DNA of 64,000 nucleotides from Candidatus Zhuqueibacterota bacterium (GCA_016934825.1 JAFGSB010000006.1:1-64000); one strand, 5' to 3'. Positions 50,192 to 59,635 are shown, counted from the stretch's first letter. Numbers and translations: made by a program. Notes: a model not told the origin generated them from the sequence alone.

Positions 50192-50221
50192 CCGCTGCTC
50201 TCGTCGAAAGGACAGAATAAA
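50192..50221 (+). repeat. partial copy R2 of the fold-back repeat (terminal segment only) between TA1 and TA2
   Basis: CCGCTGCTCTCGTCGAAAGGACAGAATAAA versus R3 CGCTACGCTCGTCGAAATGACAGAATGAAA. Confidence 0.6.
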
Positions 50222-50405
50222 ATCCTTGTTGGCGTAAGCCCTCCCCGCCTCGTGTGCGGCATTCCAAAATCCCCTGTCTTAGAGTACAAACAAAAAATAA
50301 ATCTTAAAATTTTAATTGAATTTGTAAGAATACTTTTGCTTATTCCAATATTTGGAATTGAAATATTTATTCTTTGATATAAAAATAAACTGAAAGGCAA
50401 TTGTA

Positions 50406-50606
50406 ATGATTAATGTTAAAGAAATGAATATACGATATATCACAGATAAAAAAGGAATAAAAAAGGAAGTCATTTTATCTGTCAAGGACTTTGAAAACCT
50501 GCTTGAAGATTTACAGGATCTTGCCGTAATTGCTGAAAGACGGGATGAAAAAACATTGAATCATCATGATGTAATTAAAAAATTAAAGCAAGATGGCATC
50601 TTATAA
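50406..50606 (+). CDS. putative antitoxin of RelE-type module 2
   Basis: 66 aa, NIRYITDKKGIKKEVILSVKDFENLLEDLQDLAVIAERRDE; 14-nt overlap with the downstream toxin reading frame. Confidence 0.75.
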   Translation: MINVKEMNIRYITDKKGIKKEVILSVKDFENLLEDLQDLAVIAERRDEKTLNHHDVIKKLKQDGIL

Positions 50607-50856
50607 AATTGTTTAGAAAAAATCAGCATACAAAGAATTAAAAAATATTCATCAGGAATATATCCCCAAAATAATTGATGCGGTTGAAAAACTTGCACAA
50701 AATCCTTTCCCCTCTCGTGTAAAAAAATTATCCGGCTCTGAAAAGACATATCGAATTAAAGTTGCAGATTATCGAATCATTTATGAACTGGAACAAAAAA
50801 AATTAATCATTCAGATAATCAGAGTCAGACATAGAAAAGATGTTTATAAAAAATAA
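50593..50856 (+). pseudogene. RelE/ParE-family toxin interrupted by an in-frame amber codon
   Basis: MASYKIV*KKSAYKELKNIHQEYIPKIIDAVEKLAQNPFPSRVKKLSGSEKTYRIKVADYRIIYELEQKKLIIQIIRVRHRKDVYKK; TAG at 50614-50616. Confidence 0.88.
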
Positions 50857-50949
50857 TTTTATTAAACAAATGTGAATTAATCCCGCCTCACGTCCCGGCC
50901 CTCAAAGCTCCCGGAGTAACCCTAACCAACAGTACTATTCCATGAACCC

Positions 50950-51044
50950 GCCCGCAGGGAGAAATCTTCTTTTTTTGTCCCTGCACCGCCGCCGATACAA
51001 AACAAGATTTCTCCTCGCTACGCTCGTCGAAATGACAGAATGAA
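50950..51044 (+). repeat. fold-back repeat R3 upstream of TA module 3
   Basis: CCGCAGGGAGAAATCTTCTTTTTTTGTCCCT ... CAAGATTTCTCCTCGCTACGCTCGTCGAAATGACAGAATGAAA. Confidence 0.8.
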
Positions 51045-51050
51045 AAAACA

Positions 51051-51079
51051 TTGAATGAATAATAATAAATTACTATAAT
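51051..51079 (+). promoter_or_regulatory. putative promoter of TA module 3
   Basis: TTGAAT-N17-TATAAT. Confidence 0.65.
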
Positions 51080-51105
51080 AAAGAAAAATTTCATAGAGAT
51101 CAACA

Positions 51106-51312
51106 ATGAGAACAGCCCTTATATATCGGGGTGAAAATGACTATTGGATCGCGGAATGTCCCAGCTTACACGGTTGTATTAGTCAGGGTAAATCAAAAGA
51201 AGAGGCGATAACAAATATAAAACAAGCCATTGAGGGATATATTTTAGCGTTAAATGATGACAATTTGCCCATCCCCGAAGAAAACTTTGATGCAATGCTT
51301 GCAGCTATATGA
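51106..51312 (+). CDS. HicB-like antitoxin
   Basis: YRGENDYWIAECPSLHGCISQGKSKEEAITNIKQAIEGYILAL. Confidence 0.9.
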   Translation: MRTALIYRGENDYWIAECPSLHGCISQGKSKEEAITNIKQAIEGYILALNDDNLPIPEENFDAMLAAI

Positions 51313-51535
51313 GTACTTTACCTGTAATTTCCGGCAGAGAATGTATAAATGCTTTATAAAAAGCCGGCTTCTTTATTAAAAGACAGCATGGCAGCCATAT
51401 CATATCAAATTACGAAAAAACGATCCATTCTCCCAATTGGTTGTTCCGGAACATAAAGAACTTGACAAAGGCACATTAAGAGCTATAATAAGACAGTCAG
51501 GTTTGAGTGTTGATGAATTTAAAACGTTAATATAA
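51309..51535 (+). pseudogene. HicA-like toxin with a nonsense codon and a frameshift
   Basis: ATGA overlap with hicB; MSTLPVISGRECINAL*KAGFFIKRQHGSHII / frameshift / LRKNDPFSQLVVPEHKELDKGTLRAIIRQSGLSVDEFKTLI; TAA at 51357-51359. Confidence 0.9.
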
Positions 51536-51826
51536 ATTCCAAGCGGCAAAGAATTTGCGTCAAAATTAAAATCATTCCATAATCCTCATCCCGCTATACA
51601 AGCTTTCATCGCGCTTCGGCGCATCTGCGACTTTAGCCCTTTTGTTTATACACCGGACCAGTGGCTTTTTTCCCCAAAACTTAATTTAAATCACATTTTT
51701 TTACTAAAATAAATATTAAACTTCCTGAAAATAAGATGTTTGCTTGTATAATATAAAAATGAAAAAAAATAATTCATTAATGTATTGTACAAAACCAAAT
51801 ATATTAAAAACCGGGAAGGGTTGATT

Positions 51827-52294
51827 ATGCTTCGAATTTTCATCCGAAAATCAGGAGCAGGGTGGTTAACTTTTTTAATTACATTCTTATCCATGATTCT
51901 TTCACTCTGCCTGACGGTGTTTGTGTTGTACCTGTTCGGGCATATGGAAAATTTACCGTATGCCATATTTATTTCGGTTACCGTACCATGCTGTCTGGTG
52001 CCGCTGTTGTCCTATCAATTCTTTAAATTGCTGGAACGTTATGACAAATCCGAAGTCGAACGGGAAAAACTGATTTCGGAACTCCAAAAGGCTTCGGAAA
52101 AAGTAAACACTTTAAAAAGCCTGTTGCCCATCTGCGCCTCCTGTAAAAAGATCAGGGATGATATGGGTTACTGGCACCAGGTGGAAGACTTTGTCCGTAA
52201 GCATTCCAACCTTGAATTCAGTCACGGTATTTGTCCGGATTGCGCCAAGGCTTTGTATCCTGATTTTTACCTGAAACAAAAGGCATGCGAGTAA
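51827..52294 (+). CDS. membrane protein with C-terminal Cys-rich 'CxxCKKIRDD...HGICPDC' motif
   Basis: two TM segments, short coiled stretch, then LLPICASCKKIRDDMGYWHQVEDFVRKHSNLEFSHGICPDCAKALYP. Confidence 0.8.
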   Translation: MLRIFIRKSGAGWLTFLITFLSMILSLCLTVFVLYLFGHMENLPYAIFISVTVPCCLVPLLSYQFFKLLERYDKSEVEREKLISELQKASEKVNTLKSLLPICASCKKIRDDMGYWHQVEDFVRKHSNLEFSHGICPDCAKALYPDFYLKQKACE

Positions 52295-52401
52295 ATCGGT
52301 TTTATTTAACTCTTCCAGAAATTTACATGTTTTTTGCTGAACACAACGGTTTTGTGTATATTCTTAATTCTCCAAACATAAACGATACTTGATTCAATTC
52401 A

Positions 52402-52427
52402 CTGTTGTTCGGTTAACGGACACCGCC
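52402..52427 (+). repeat. dispersed palindromic repeat (REP-like)
   Basis: CTGTTGTTCGGTTAACGGACACCGCC. Confidence 0.65.
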
Positions 52428-52540
52428 GCCAAATCCGGTTTACATGTTCAATAACATCAATAAAAATAATTATTAAATTCAATCAAGTTAAATAATGATT
52501 ATCTATCTGAAAACCGTAATAATATAAAATGTAAAGGGTA

Positions 52541-52570
52541 TCACGGCCGGATTTAACCGGACACTGGTGG
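52541..52570 (+). repeat. dispersed palindromic repeat (REP-like)
   Basis: TCACGGCCGGATTTAACCGGACACTGGTGG. Confidence 0.75.
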
Positions 52571-52640
52571 ATTTATTTATTGAACTGTGAATTTTTTTAT
52601 TATTCACAATATAATTTTTACAATAACCTGGGAGGGCAGT

Positions 52641-55094
52641 ATGAATACAATCCGAATTATTAATTTTAAATATTTCGTAGAAATATTGATCTCGATAATA
52701 TTAATCTCATTCCAGTCTCTATCAGCCAAGGAAACAGACAATAGATTTCGCTCAACAAGTATAAATACTGTCGCTCTGAATCAAATAAAAGCCGAAACAA
52801 TTCAAAGAACGTTTAACCTGCAGTCGCAGCTTACGGACGCGCAAAAAAAGATCAGTTACGAATTATTAATGTTAACTGACGGTCAATTTCTACCGCCCGG
52901 CACAAATTATGAACACGTCATAAATCAATTTACCGGGGAAAAGGAATTTCAATTTTCCGGCACAGACGCCACGGTGCGCGATCAGCTCGACGAAAGTTTG
53001 GTCTATATTTACATATATTTCAACGCCCATTCGAATATGAATGAGATTAATTCTCTGACTGAAAATATAACCGATACGGACGAAAACAACAATACTGTTG
53101 TCGCCTGGGTTAAAGTCAAAAACCTGGAAAAGATCGCGCAATACGGGCAGGTTCGGTGTTTAAGGCAGGTTGTACCGCCCGTCGCCAGAACGGGTTCGGC
53201 AACCACGGAAGGCGATGGTATACACCATACATCATCCGTTCGTATCAATTTCGCACAAACGGGTTCCGGCATCAAGGTCGGCATTATATCGGATGGAGTC
53301 GACACCAGATCGACCGCACAGGCATCCGGAGATTTACCTGCGGACGGTTCGGGATTAACCGTTCTCAGCAATGTCGTCGGCGGGGACGAAGGTACGGCCA
53401 TGCTGGAAATCGTTCATGACATGGCGCCCGGAGCTTCCCTGTATTTTCATGATTGCGGTGTAAACACAACCGCTTTTAATTCCGCGATAGACGATCTAAT
53501 CACGGCCGGCTGCAATGTGATTTGTGACGATATAGGCTGGCTCACCGAGCCGTTTTATGAAGACGGTTCGGTTGCTTCCCATGTCGCATCGGTATTAAGC
53601 GGAAATGATATCATTTATATTTCTTCCGCCGGCAACGCCGGCCTGAAACATCATCAAAGTGATTTTTACCCGCTTTCAGGGAATCCCACATATCATGATT
53701 TCAGCGCCGGGACCGAGCCGTCATTAACCGATATGTATTGTAATCTTCCTTTGAATGGTAATATCAGGGTCGTATTACAATGGAACGACCAGTTCGGCAG
53801 TTCCGGGAATGATTACAATTTATATTTATATAGCTTTAGAACATCCGCGATTGTGGCCTCTTCCGTTAATGTGCAGAATGGAAATGATGATCCGCTTGAA
53901 TTTATAAGTTACACGGCTAATGGAACAACTTTTGGGGATTTTGCGATTTTGGTTGTGAAATCCGAAGGGGCTGCAAGTAAAAACCTGGAAGTATATATGT
54001 ACGGCAGTAACGGCGGCAGCACATATATGAACAATACTTCACCGGTAGACGCGATATTCGGGCACCCCGCCGTTCCGGGCGCACTGGGAGTCGGCGCAAT
54101 TGCCGCCAGCGATCCGGATAATGATGATATTGAACTATTCTCCTCCCAGGGACCGGTCACGATCAGTTATCCCTCATCAGAGAGCCGCGCTAAACCCGAT
54201 ATTTGCGGTATTGACGGTGTGGATGTCACCGGCGCCGGGGGGTTCAGCGACCCGTTTTATGGGACAAGCGCCGCGGCGCCCCACATCGCAGCCATAGCCG
54301 CACAGCTCTGGTCGGCGTTGCCTTCCAGCACAGGCGATGAAATCCGCGATATGATTACCGATGACGCCGTGGACATGGGTTCCGGTGGTTTTGATAATGT
54401 GTTCGGATACGGCCGGGCCGACGCTCTGGCCGCTTACGAAGCCAATAATACGGTAGTCAGGGCTAAACTCAAAGTTTATCTTGAAGGATGTTATGACCAG
54501 ACCCCCGATACTCTAAGAACCGATCTGAACACATTGACTTACCTGCCGACCACCTCGCCGTACAGCGCAGATCCGAGAAGTATCACCGCTGTTCCCTCCT
54601 GGAATATCGTGGACTGGGTGCTGGTTCAGCTTCGTTCTACAGCCACGGGCGCGACGGTGGCGTCAAAAAGCGCGCTGCTGCGGAACGACGGCTATGTGGT
54701 AGGCGACGACGCCGTCCAGGATTATATTTATTTTAATGTCGCCGAAGGTAATTATTTTTTACTCGTAAACCATCGTGATCATTTATCAATCATGTCGGCT
54801 ACAACGCCGGCTTTTACCAAAAGCAGCTCCACTTTATTTGATTTTACCACCACCGAGAGCGGTTATTATGGCGGCGATGCCTGCCAGATGGGAACAAAAT
54901 ATTGTATGTTCGCCGGGGAAACCAATAATTCGGGAACAATTACCGTTTCGGACAAGGCCTCTATTGTGGACAACCTGAATGATTCCGGATATTATACCGG
55001 CGATACAAATTTTTCCGGTACGGTCACAGTGGCCGATAAAGATTGTATTATTAATAATCTAAATGTTTCATCCGGCGTCCCGGTGCAGGAATAG
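52641..55094 (+). CDS. secreted S8-like (subtilisin-fold) peptidase with C-terminal dockerin-like repeats
   Basis: VGIISDGVDT, GGDEGTAMLEIVHDMAPGA, GTSAAAPHIAAIAA; C-terminal GETNNSGTITVSDKASIVDNLN and GDTNFSGTVTVADKDCIINNLN. Confidence 0.88.
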   Translation: MNTIRIINFKYFVEILISIILISFQSLSAKETDNRFRSTSINTVALNQIKAETIQRTFNLQSQLTDAQKKISYELLMLTDGQFLPPGTNYEHVINQFTGEKEFQFSGTDATVRDQLDESLVYIYIYFNAHSNMNEINSLTENITDTDENNNTVVAWVKVKNLEKIAQYGQVRCLRQVVPPVARTGSATTEGDGIHHTSSVRINFAQTGSGIKVGIISDGVDTRSTAQASGDLPADGSGLTVLSNVVGGDEGTAMLEIVHDMAPGASLYFHDCGVNTTAFNSAIDDLITAGCNVICDDIGWLTEPFYEDGSVASHVASVLSGNDIIYISSAGNAGLKHHQSDFYPLSGNPTYHDFSAGTEPSLTDMYCNLPLNGNIRVVLQWNDQFGSSGNDYNLYLYSFRTSAIVASSVNVQNGNDDPLEFISYTANGTTFGDFAILVVKSEGAASKNLEVYMYGSNGGSTYMNNTSPVDAIFGHPAVPGALGVGAIAASDPDNDDIELFSSQGPVTISYPSSESRAKPDICGIDGVDVTGAGGFSDPFYGTSAAAPHIAAIAAQLWSALPSSTGDEIRDMITDDAVDMGSGGFDNVFGYGRADALAAYEANNTVVRAKLKVYLEGCYDQTPDTLRTDLNTLTYLPTTSPYSADPRSITAVPSWNIVDWVLVQLRSTATGATVASKSALLRNDGYVVGDDAVQDYIYFNVAEGNYFLLVNHRDHLSIMSATTPAFTKSSSTLFDFTTTESGYYGGDACQMGTKYCMFAGETNNSGTITVSDKASIVDNLNDSGYYTGDTNFSGTVTVADKDCIINNLNVSSGVPVQE

Positions 55095-55149
55095 AAATAG
55101 TTATTGTTGATTACAACAATCTTGCAGTGATAACTTTAAGGAGAACAAA

Positions 55150-56286
55150 ATGAAAAATTGGAAAAACATTCAGATCAGTATTATTTTTATTCTCACCCTG
55201 TTATCCGTCAATGCCTGGTCCGGCGTTATAGACCTGACAGCGGAAGTTTACATCGAAGACCCGCAGGTAAACGGGAATGAATTTAGCTGGAAAATTTACT
55301 TTAAACCCGTTTCCGGGTGGACAGGCGGCGCATTGGGAGGTAATGCCTATTTAAATTCCGCAAGCTGGTACTTTAACTTTAATCACACCGCTTTAACAAA
55401 TCCGGTCATTACGGATACTGGCGCATTACTCGATGGTTTTTATAACAGTACCCCTGGAATAACGGGCGAAACCAAAGTATTTGTTTCCACAACTCCATTG
55501 GAAACACCGAATCCGCAAACGGTAACCGAGGGGACAAAATACTATTTATATACGGTAAAAATGACTATCACCAATTCCACAGTCAATTCATTACTGCTTT
55601 GGAACAGACTGGATACGGGTATCGAGAATGTTGGCGGACTGGTTGCAACAGGAGATGCGGATACCGGCGGTGAAATCACTTTCAATGATGATGGCGGCGA
55701 TATGGCACTGCCAATAAATTTATCGTCCTATCGGTTTGATATAAAAAACAATTCAATTTTATTAAAATGGACAACCGAAACGGAAACAAATTGTTACGGT
55801 TACAATATTTATAAAAGTGAACAAGAAATCGGACCATATTCTATTATCAATACAAAAATAATCCCCGGCGCGGGTACGAGTACACAAAAAAATCACTATG
55901 AATTTATTGATTCAAACATTAACAAATCCCAAACCTATTATTACAAGATCGATCAGGTTGATATTAACGGCAAACACAGTTATTATGGTCCACTTGCAGC
56001 ATCTTTTTCGGAAAAAATTCCAACCGAATACAGTCTTGAACAAAATTTCCCCAATCCTTTCAATCCGGGGACAACAATTTATTATAACTTGCCAAAGCAG
56101 TCCCTGGTCACTATTAATGTGTATAATTTAAAAGGTGAATTGGTACAGGTATTATTCAACGGATCAAAAGAAGCGGGTTCCTATTCACTCGACTGGAACG
56201 CAACACTGTTACCGTCTGGCACTTATTTTATTAAATTGTCGGCAAATGATTTTTCCGACATTAAAAAGTGTTTGTTGATAAAATAA
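55150..56286 (+). CDS. secreted protein with T9SS-type C-terminal sorting domain
   Basis: signal peptide; YSLEQNFPNPFNPGTTIYYNLPKQSLVTINVYNLKGELVQVL...SGTYFIKL. Confidence 0.88.
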   Translation: MKNWKNIQISIIFILTLLSVNAWSGVIDLTAEVYIEDPQVNGNEFSWKIYFKPVSGWTGGALGGNAYLNSASWYFNFNHTALTNPVITDTGALLDGFYNSTPGITGETKVFVSTTPLETPNPQTVTEGTKYYLYTVKMTITNSTVNSLLLWNRLDTGIENVGGLVATGDADTGGEITFNDDGGDMALPINLSSYRFDIKNNSILLKWTTETETNCYGYNIYKSEQEIGPYSIINTKIIPGAGTSTQKNHYEFIDSNINKSQTYYYKIDQVDINGKHSYYGPLAASFSEKIPTEYSLEQNFPNPFNPGTTIYYNLPKQSLVTINVYNLKGELVQVLFNGSKEAGSYSLDWNATLLPSGTYFIKLSANDFSDIKKCLLIK

Positions 56287-56294
56287 TTGTTATA

Positions 56295-56327
56295 CAAAAG
56301 GCTGTCTTTATACAAGGCAGCCTTTTG
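56295..56327 (+). terminator. rho-independent terminator
   Basis: CAAAAGGCTG...CAGCCTTTTG stem. Confidence 0.75.
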
Positions 56328-57275
56328 ATATATTTCGCAAAGGCAAAAGGCAATATGACTAAATTACCTGATTAGCGGAACCCGGGAATTTAATCGGCAA
56401 AGTGCTAACGTGTACATTTTTTCATTTCATCGACGTATAAGATCCCCATTCTATTACCGGCAAATAAATACAATATTTTAATACAAGAGTTCGGTAATTC
56501 CGGAAACATTACATTTAACTACATATAAATACGGATTTTATGGAATTATCTCATTAACTAAATTGTTTAGAACAATGAAATTTATATACCATTTGTTATT
56601 ATTATAATTTTATTCTATAAAAGAATGTAATATATAAAAATTACGTGCCAATGATTATAATCATACCGGAAAATCTGCTTATTAATAAAAATAGATAATC
56701 ATGTGATGAAATTTTCACTCAAAAGAGTTTTATTGACATTTCTGAAAATCATTATTGTGGTGATACTTTTTTTAATTTTTATTTTTATCTTTTCATTGCT
56801 GAACAACAGGGGCTGGCCGGGATAAGTTTTGTGAATTGTAAATAAAAAGTCCTTCGTTTTGAACATATAAACTTTTTCACCCGAATGATTTTAAAAATTC
56901 TCCCTGTTATGTTACCGGTAAAATATTCCCCCAGGAAACCGCCTGTCTTATTATATCCTGTAATTCTTGTGTAATATATTCAAATATTAAACAACTCTGC
57001 CTCTTGAAATTCTATCCTCTGGTATAAATGGAATTTCCTGATATTGTAATTTTGTATTACAAATATGAAAATTTTCCCCATCATGAAAAAAATCGGAATA
57101 TGTTATAAAAAGTCGATGTAAAATTATTGCTCTCAAAAAACTTTGCACATATAAATTATTGAATATTATCAATTTATATAACACAAAAAACATTAAGGAA
57201 AAATAATTTTATATCATTTCCGAACAGTTTTGGTATAGAATTTGATATTTACTATAATGCATATGAAAAATTTAC

Positions 57276-57881
57276 ATGGTAATAAAAATGATTAATGATT
57301 CACTGGAAATAATAAAACAAAACATCCTTAAAAAAGAAAGACGTATAAGGTTATTAAAATTATTTGTAATTTTTGCCTTTTATCTGGCGTATATTACTAC
57401 TTTTTTAGTATATAAAAACGATTTCCTAAAAACGGCTTTCTCCTATTCAATATTCCCTGTTCTGATTTCAGCAATACTATTGGGATGGCGATGCGGTTTA
57501 ATTGGGGGTATTTCAATTGGAATTATCAACTATATATTTTTCAATAGTCTTGTTCCTCATGTAGGATCAAATTTCGAGGCGTGGTTGATTGTAAATTCAA
57601 TCTATATTCTTCTTGGAACATTTACCGGAATCACCAGAGATATAATAACTCATCATAAAAGAATTAATCAGGAATTATCAAATGCTATATCTGATATCAA
57701 TAAAATAAACGGATTGGTCCCGATATGTTCGAATTGCAAAAAAATGCGGGATGATAACGGATGCTGGCATGTTGTTGGTATTCATATTCTTGAAAATGCG
57801 AATGTACAATTGACCCATGGCATCTGTCCGGAATGCCTTAAAAAGCTCTATCCTGAATTTAAAAAAGTCAACGCGCAATAA
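57276..57881 (+). CDS. multi-TM membrane protein with C-terminal Cys-rich 'CxxCKKMRDD...HGICPEC' motif
   Basis: LVPICSNCKKMRDDNGCWHVVGIHILENANVQLTHGICPECLKKLYPEF after several TM segments. Confidence 0.8.
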   Translation: MVIKMINDSLEIIKQNILKKERRIRLLKLFVIFAFYLAYITTFLVYKNDFLKTAFSYSIFPVLISAILLGWRCGLIGGISIGIINYIFFNSLVPHVGSNFEAWLIVNSIYILLGTFTGITRDIITHHKRINQELSNAISDINKINGLVPICSNCKKMRDDNGCWHVVGIHILENANVQLTHGICPECLKKLYPEFKKVNAQ

Positions 57882-58044
57882 AGGAACCAGACATAATAAA
57901 TTTTAATAATACAGAATTTCAGTATAGTACATAATCACTGTTGATATAATCGGAACAAAATATCAACATCGGACTTTAATCATATATACCCGAGAAATTA
58001 AGCTTTTATGCTCCTTTAAACTAAAATTACTCCAACATCCTTAC

Positions 58045-58086
58045 AAAAAAGACGTTCTCCGCCGGTTCGCGGGAACGTCTTTTTTA
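58045..58086 (+). terminator. rho-independent terminator
   Basis: AAAAAAGACGTTC ... GAACGTCTTTTTT. Confidence 0.85.
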
Positions 58087-58455
58087 ATTTCCAAAATCAC
58101 TTTCCGGCTGGTATTGCATAGATATCCCCAATAATATGAAATTTTACGCACTCATTTACCCTTAACGGACTTAATAGTTGAATAAGAATAATAATTATTT
58201 TATATTTTAATTAACCTGTACGTTTGTTACTGCCCCATTTTTCTGACATTAGTAACTACGATCATCCTGAAGGATACGTTTAAAACAAAACGACATTTAT
58301 GTGTCAGAATTTAATATTGTACGCCCTGTAATATATTCATACGAAGAAGGGTGTGACCGGATTTTAATAAAAAAATACAGGTCTTATCCGGTTACTGTAT
58401 ATATTAACACAAGCAATTATTAGATACCACTCAAGTATAAAAAAGGAAGCCACGA

Positions 58456-59496
58456 ATGAACGACAACCTGATTATCCCGGAAAATTACCACCCGTTATTA
58501 AATTTAAAAGATACGGAAAAAGCAATTCGCCTGATTAAAGAATTTTTTCAAATCAATTTATCTTTTGAACTGAATCTCATGCGTACAACCGCACCCCTGT
58601 TTGTTAAATCGGATACCGGTATTAACGACAATTTGAATGGTGTGGAAAAGCCGGTTTCATTTAATGTGAAAGACATGAACGGTATAAAAGTGGAAATCGT
58701 TCAATCCCTGGCCAAATGGAAACGAATGGCGCTTGCCGATTATAATATAAAATCCGGTGAGGGCATATATACGGATATGAACGCCATCCGGCCCGATGAA
58801 ATCCTGGATAATCTGCATTCCCTTTACGTCGACCAATGGGACTGGGAGAGGGTAATTTCGGCCAAAGAACAAAATCTCGTTTTTTTGAAAGATATTGTAA
58901 TTAAAATCTATGATGTAATGAAAAGAACGGAAAAATATATCTGTCATTTTTACCCGAAAATAAAACCCATATTACCCGAAAATATTACATTTATTCATAC
59001 TGAAGACATGGAAGAAATGTACCCGGAGCTGACACCACAGGAGCGTGAAAATGTTTTATGCAAGCAATACGGAGCGATCTTTATCATCGGTATCGGTGCG
59101 GACCTGAAAAACGGTAAACCCCACGACGGAAGGGCATCCGATTACGACGACTGGTCCACTCCATCCGACGGCAAATATAAAGGCCTCAATGGCGATATAA
59201 TGGTATATTACCCTGTATTAGACCGGGCATTTGAGTTATCATCAATGGGCATACGAGTAGACGCCGAATCGCTGATGAGACAGTTAAAATTAAAAGGCAA
59301 TATGGAACGTGAAAAACTGCTCTATCATCAATGTTTGCTAAAGGGGGAATTACCCCTTACTATTGGCGGCGGAATCGGGCAGTCACGTCTGTGTATGTTC
59401 TGTTTGCGAAAAGCGCATGTCGGTGAAATTCAGAGCAGTATCTGGCCGGACGAAATGCTCAGGGAATGCCGGCAGAATAATATCATTTTGTTATAA
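58456..59496 (+). CDS. asnA: aspartate-ammonia ligase
   Basis: LNLMRTTAPLFVKSDTGINDNLNGVEKPVSF, DQWDWERVI, PLTIGGGIGQSRLCMFCLRKAHVGEIQSSIWPDEM. Confidence 0.96.
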   Translation: MNDNLIIPENYHPLLNLKDTEKAIRLIKEFFQINLSFELNLMRTTAPLFVKSDTGINDNLNGVEKPVSFNVKDMNGIKVEIVQSLAKWKRMALADYNIKSGEGIYTDMNAIRPDEILDNLHSLYVDQWDWERVISAKEQNLVFLKDIVIKIYDVMKRTEKYICHFYPKIKPILPENITFIHTEDMEEMYPELTPQERENVLCKQYGAIFIIGIGADLKNGKPHDGRASDYDDWSTPSDGKYKGLNGDIMVYYPVLDRAFELSSMGIRVDAESLMRQLKLKGNMEREKLLYHQCLLKGELPLTIGGGIGQSRLCMFCLRKAHVGEIQSSIWPDEMLRECRQNNIILL

Positions 59497-59635
59497 CAAT
59501 TTATCCAAAACGGCATCCGATCCGGTTACCTGTAAATATGAGCTGCCGCACTGAAAATCATTATCTTTACGGTTCATTTCAGTACGACAATGTAACAGGA
59601 TTTTATAATCTGGACAGGTTATCCCCGAAACAAAA

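Noticed and set aside
49311-51044. IS element explanation for the TA island
   Set aside because: No transposase or integrase ORF is present in or next to the island; the repeats are at most non-autonomous.
50888-51106. 72-aa ORF (…CHFDERSEEKSC…) on the minus strand
   Set aside because: It is a translation of the fold-back repeat R3, not a credible gene.
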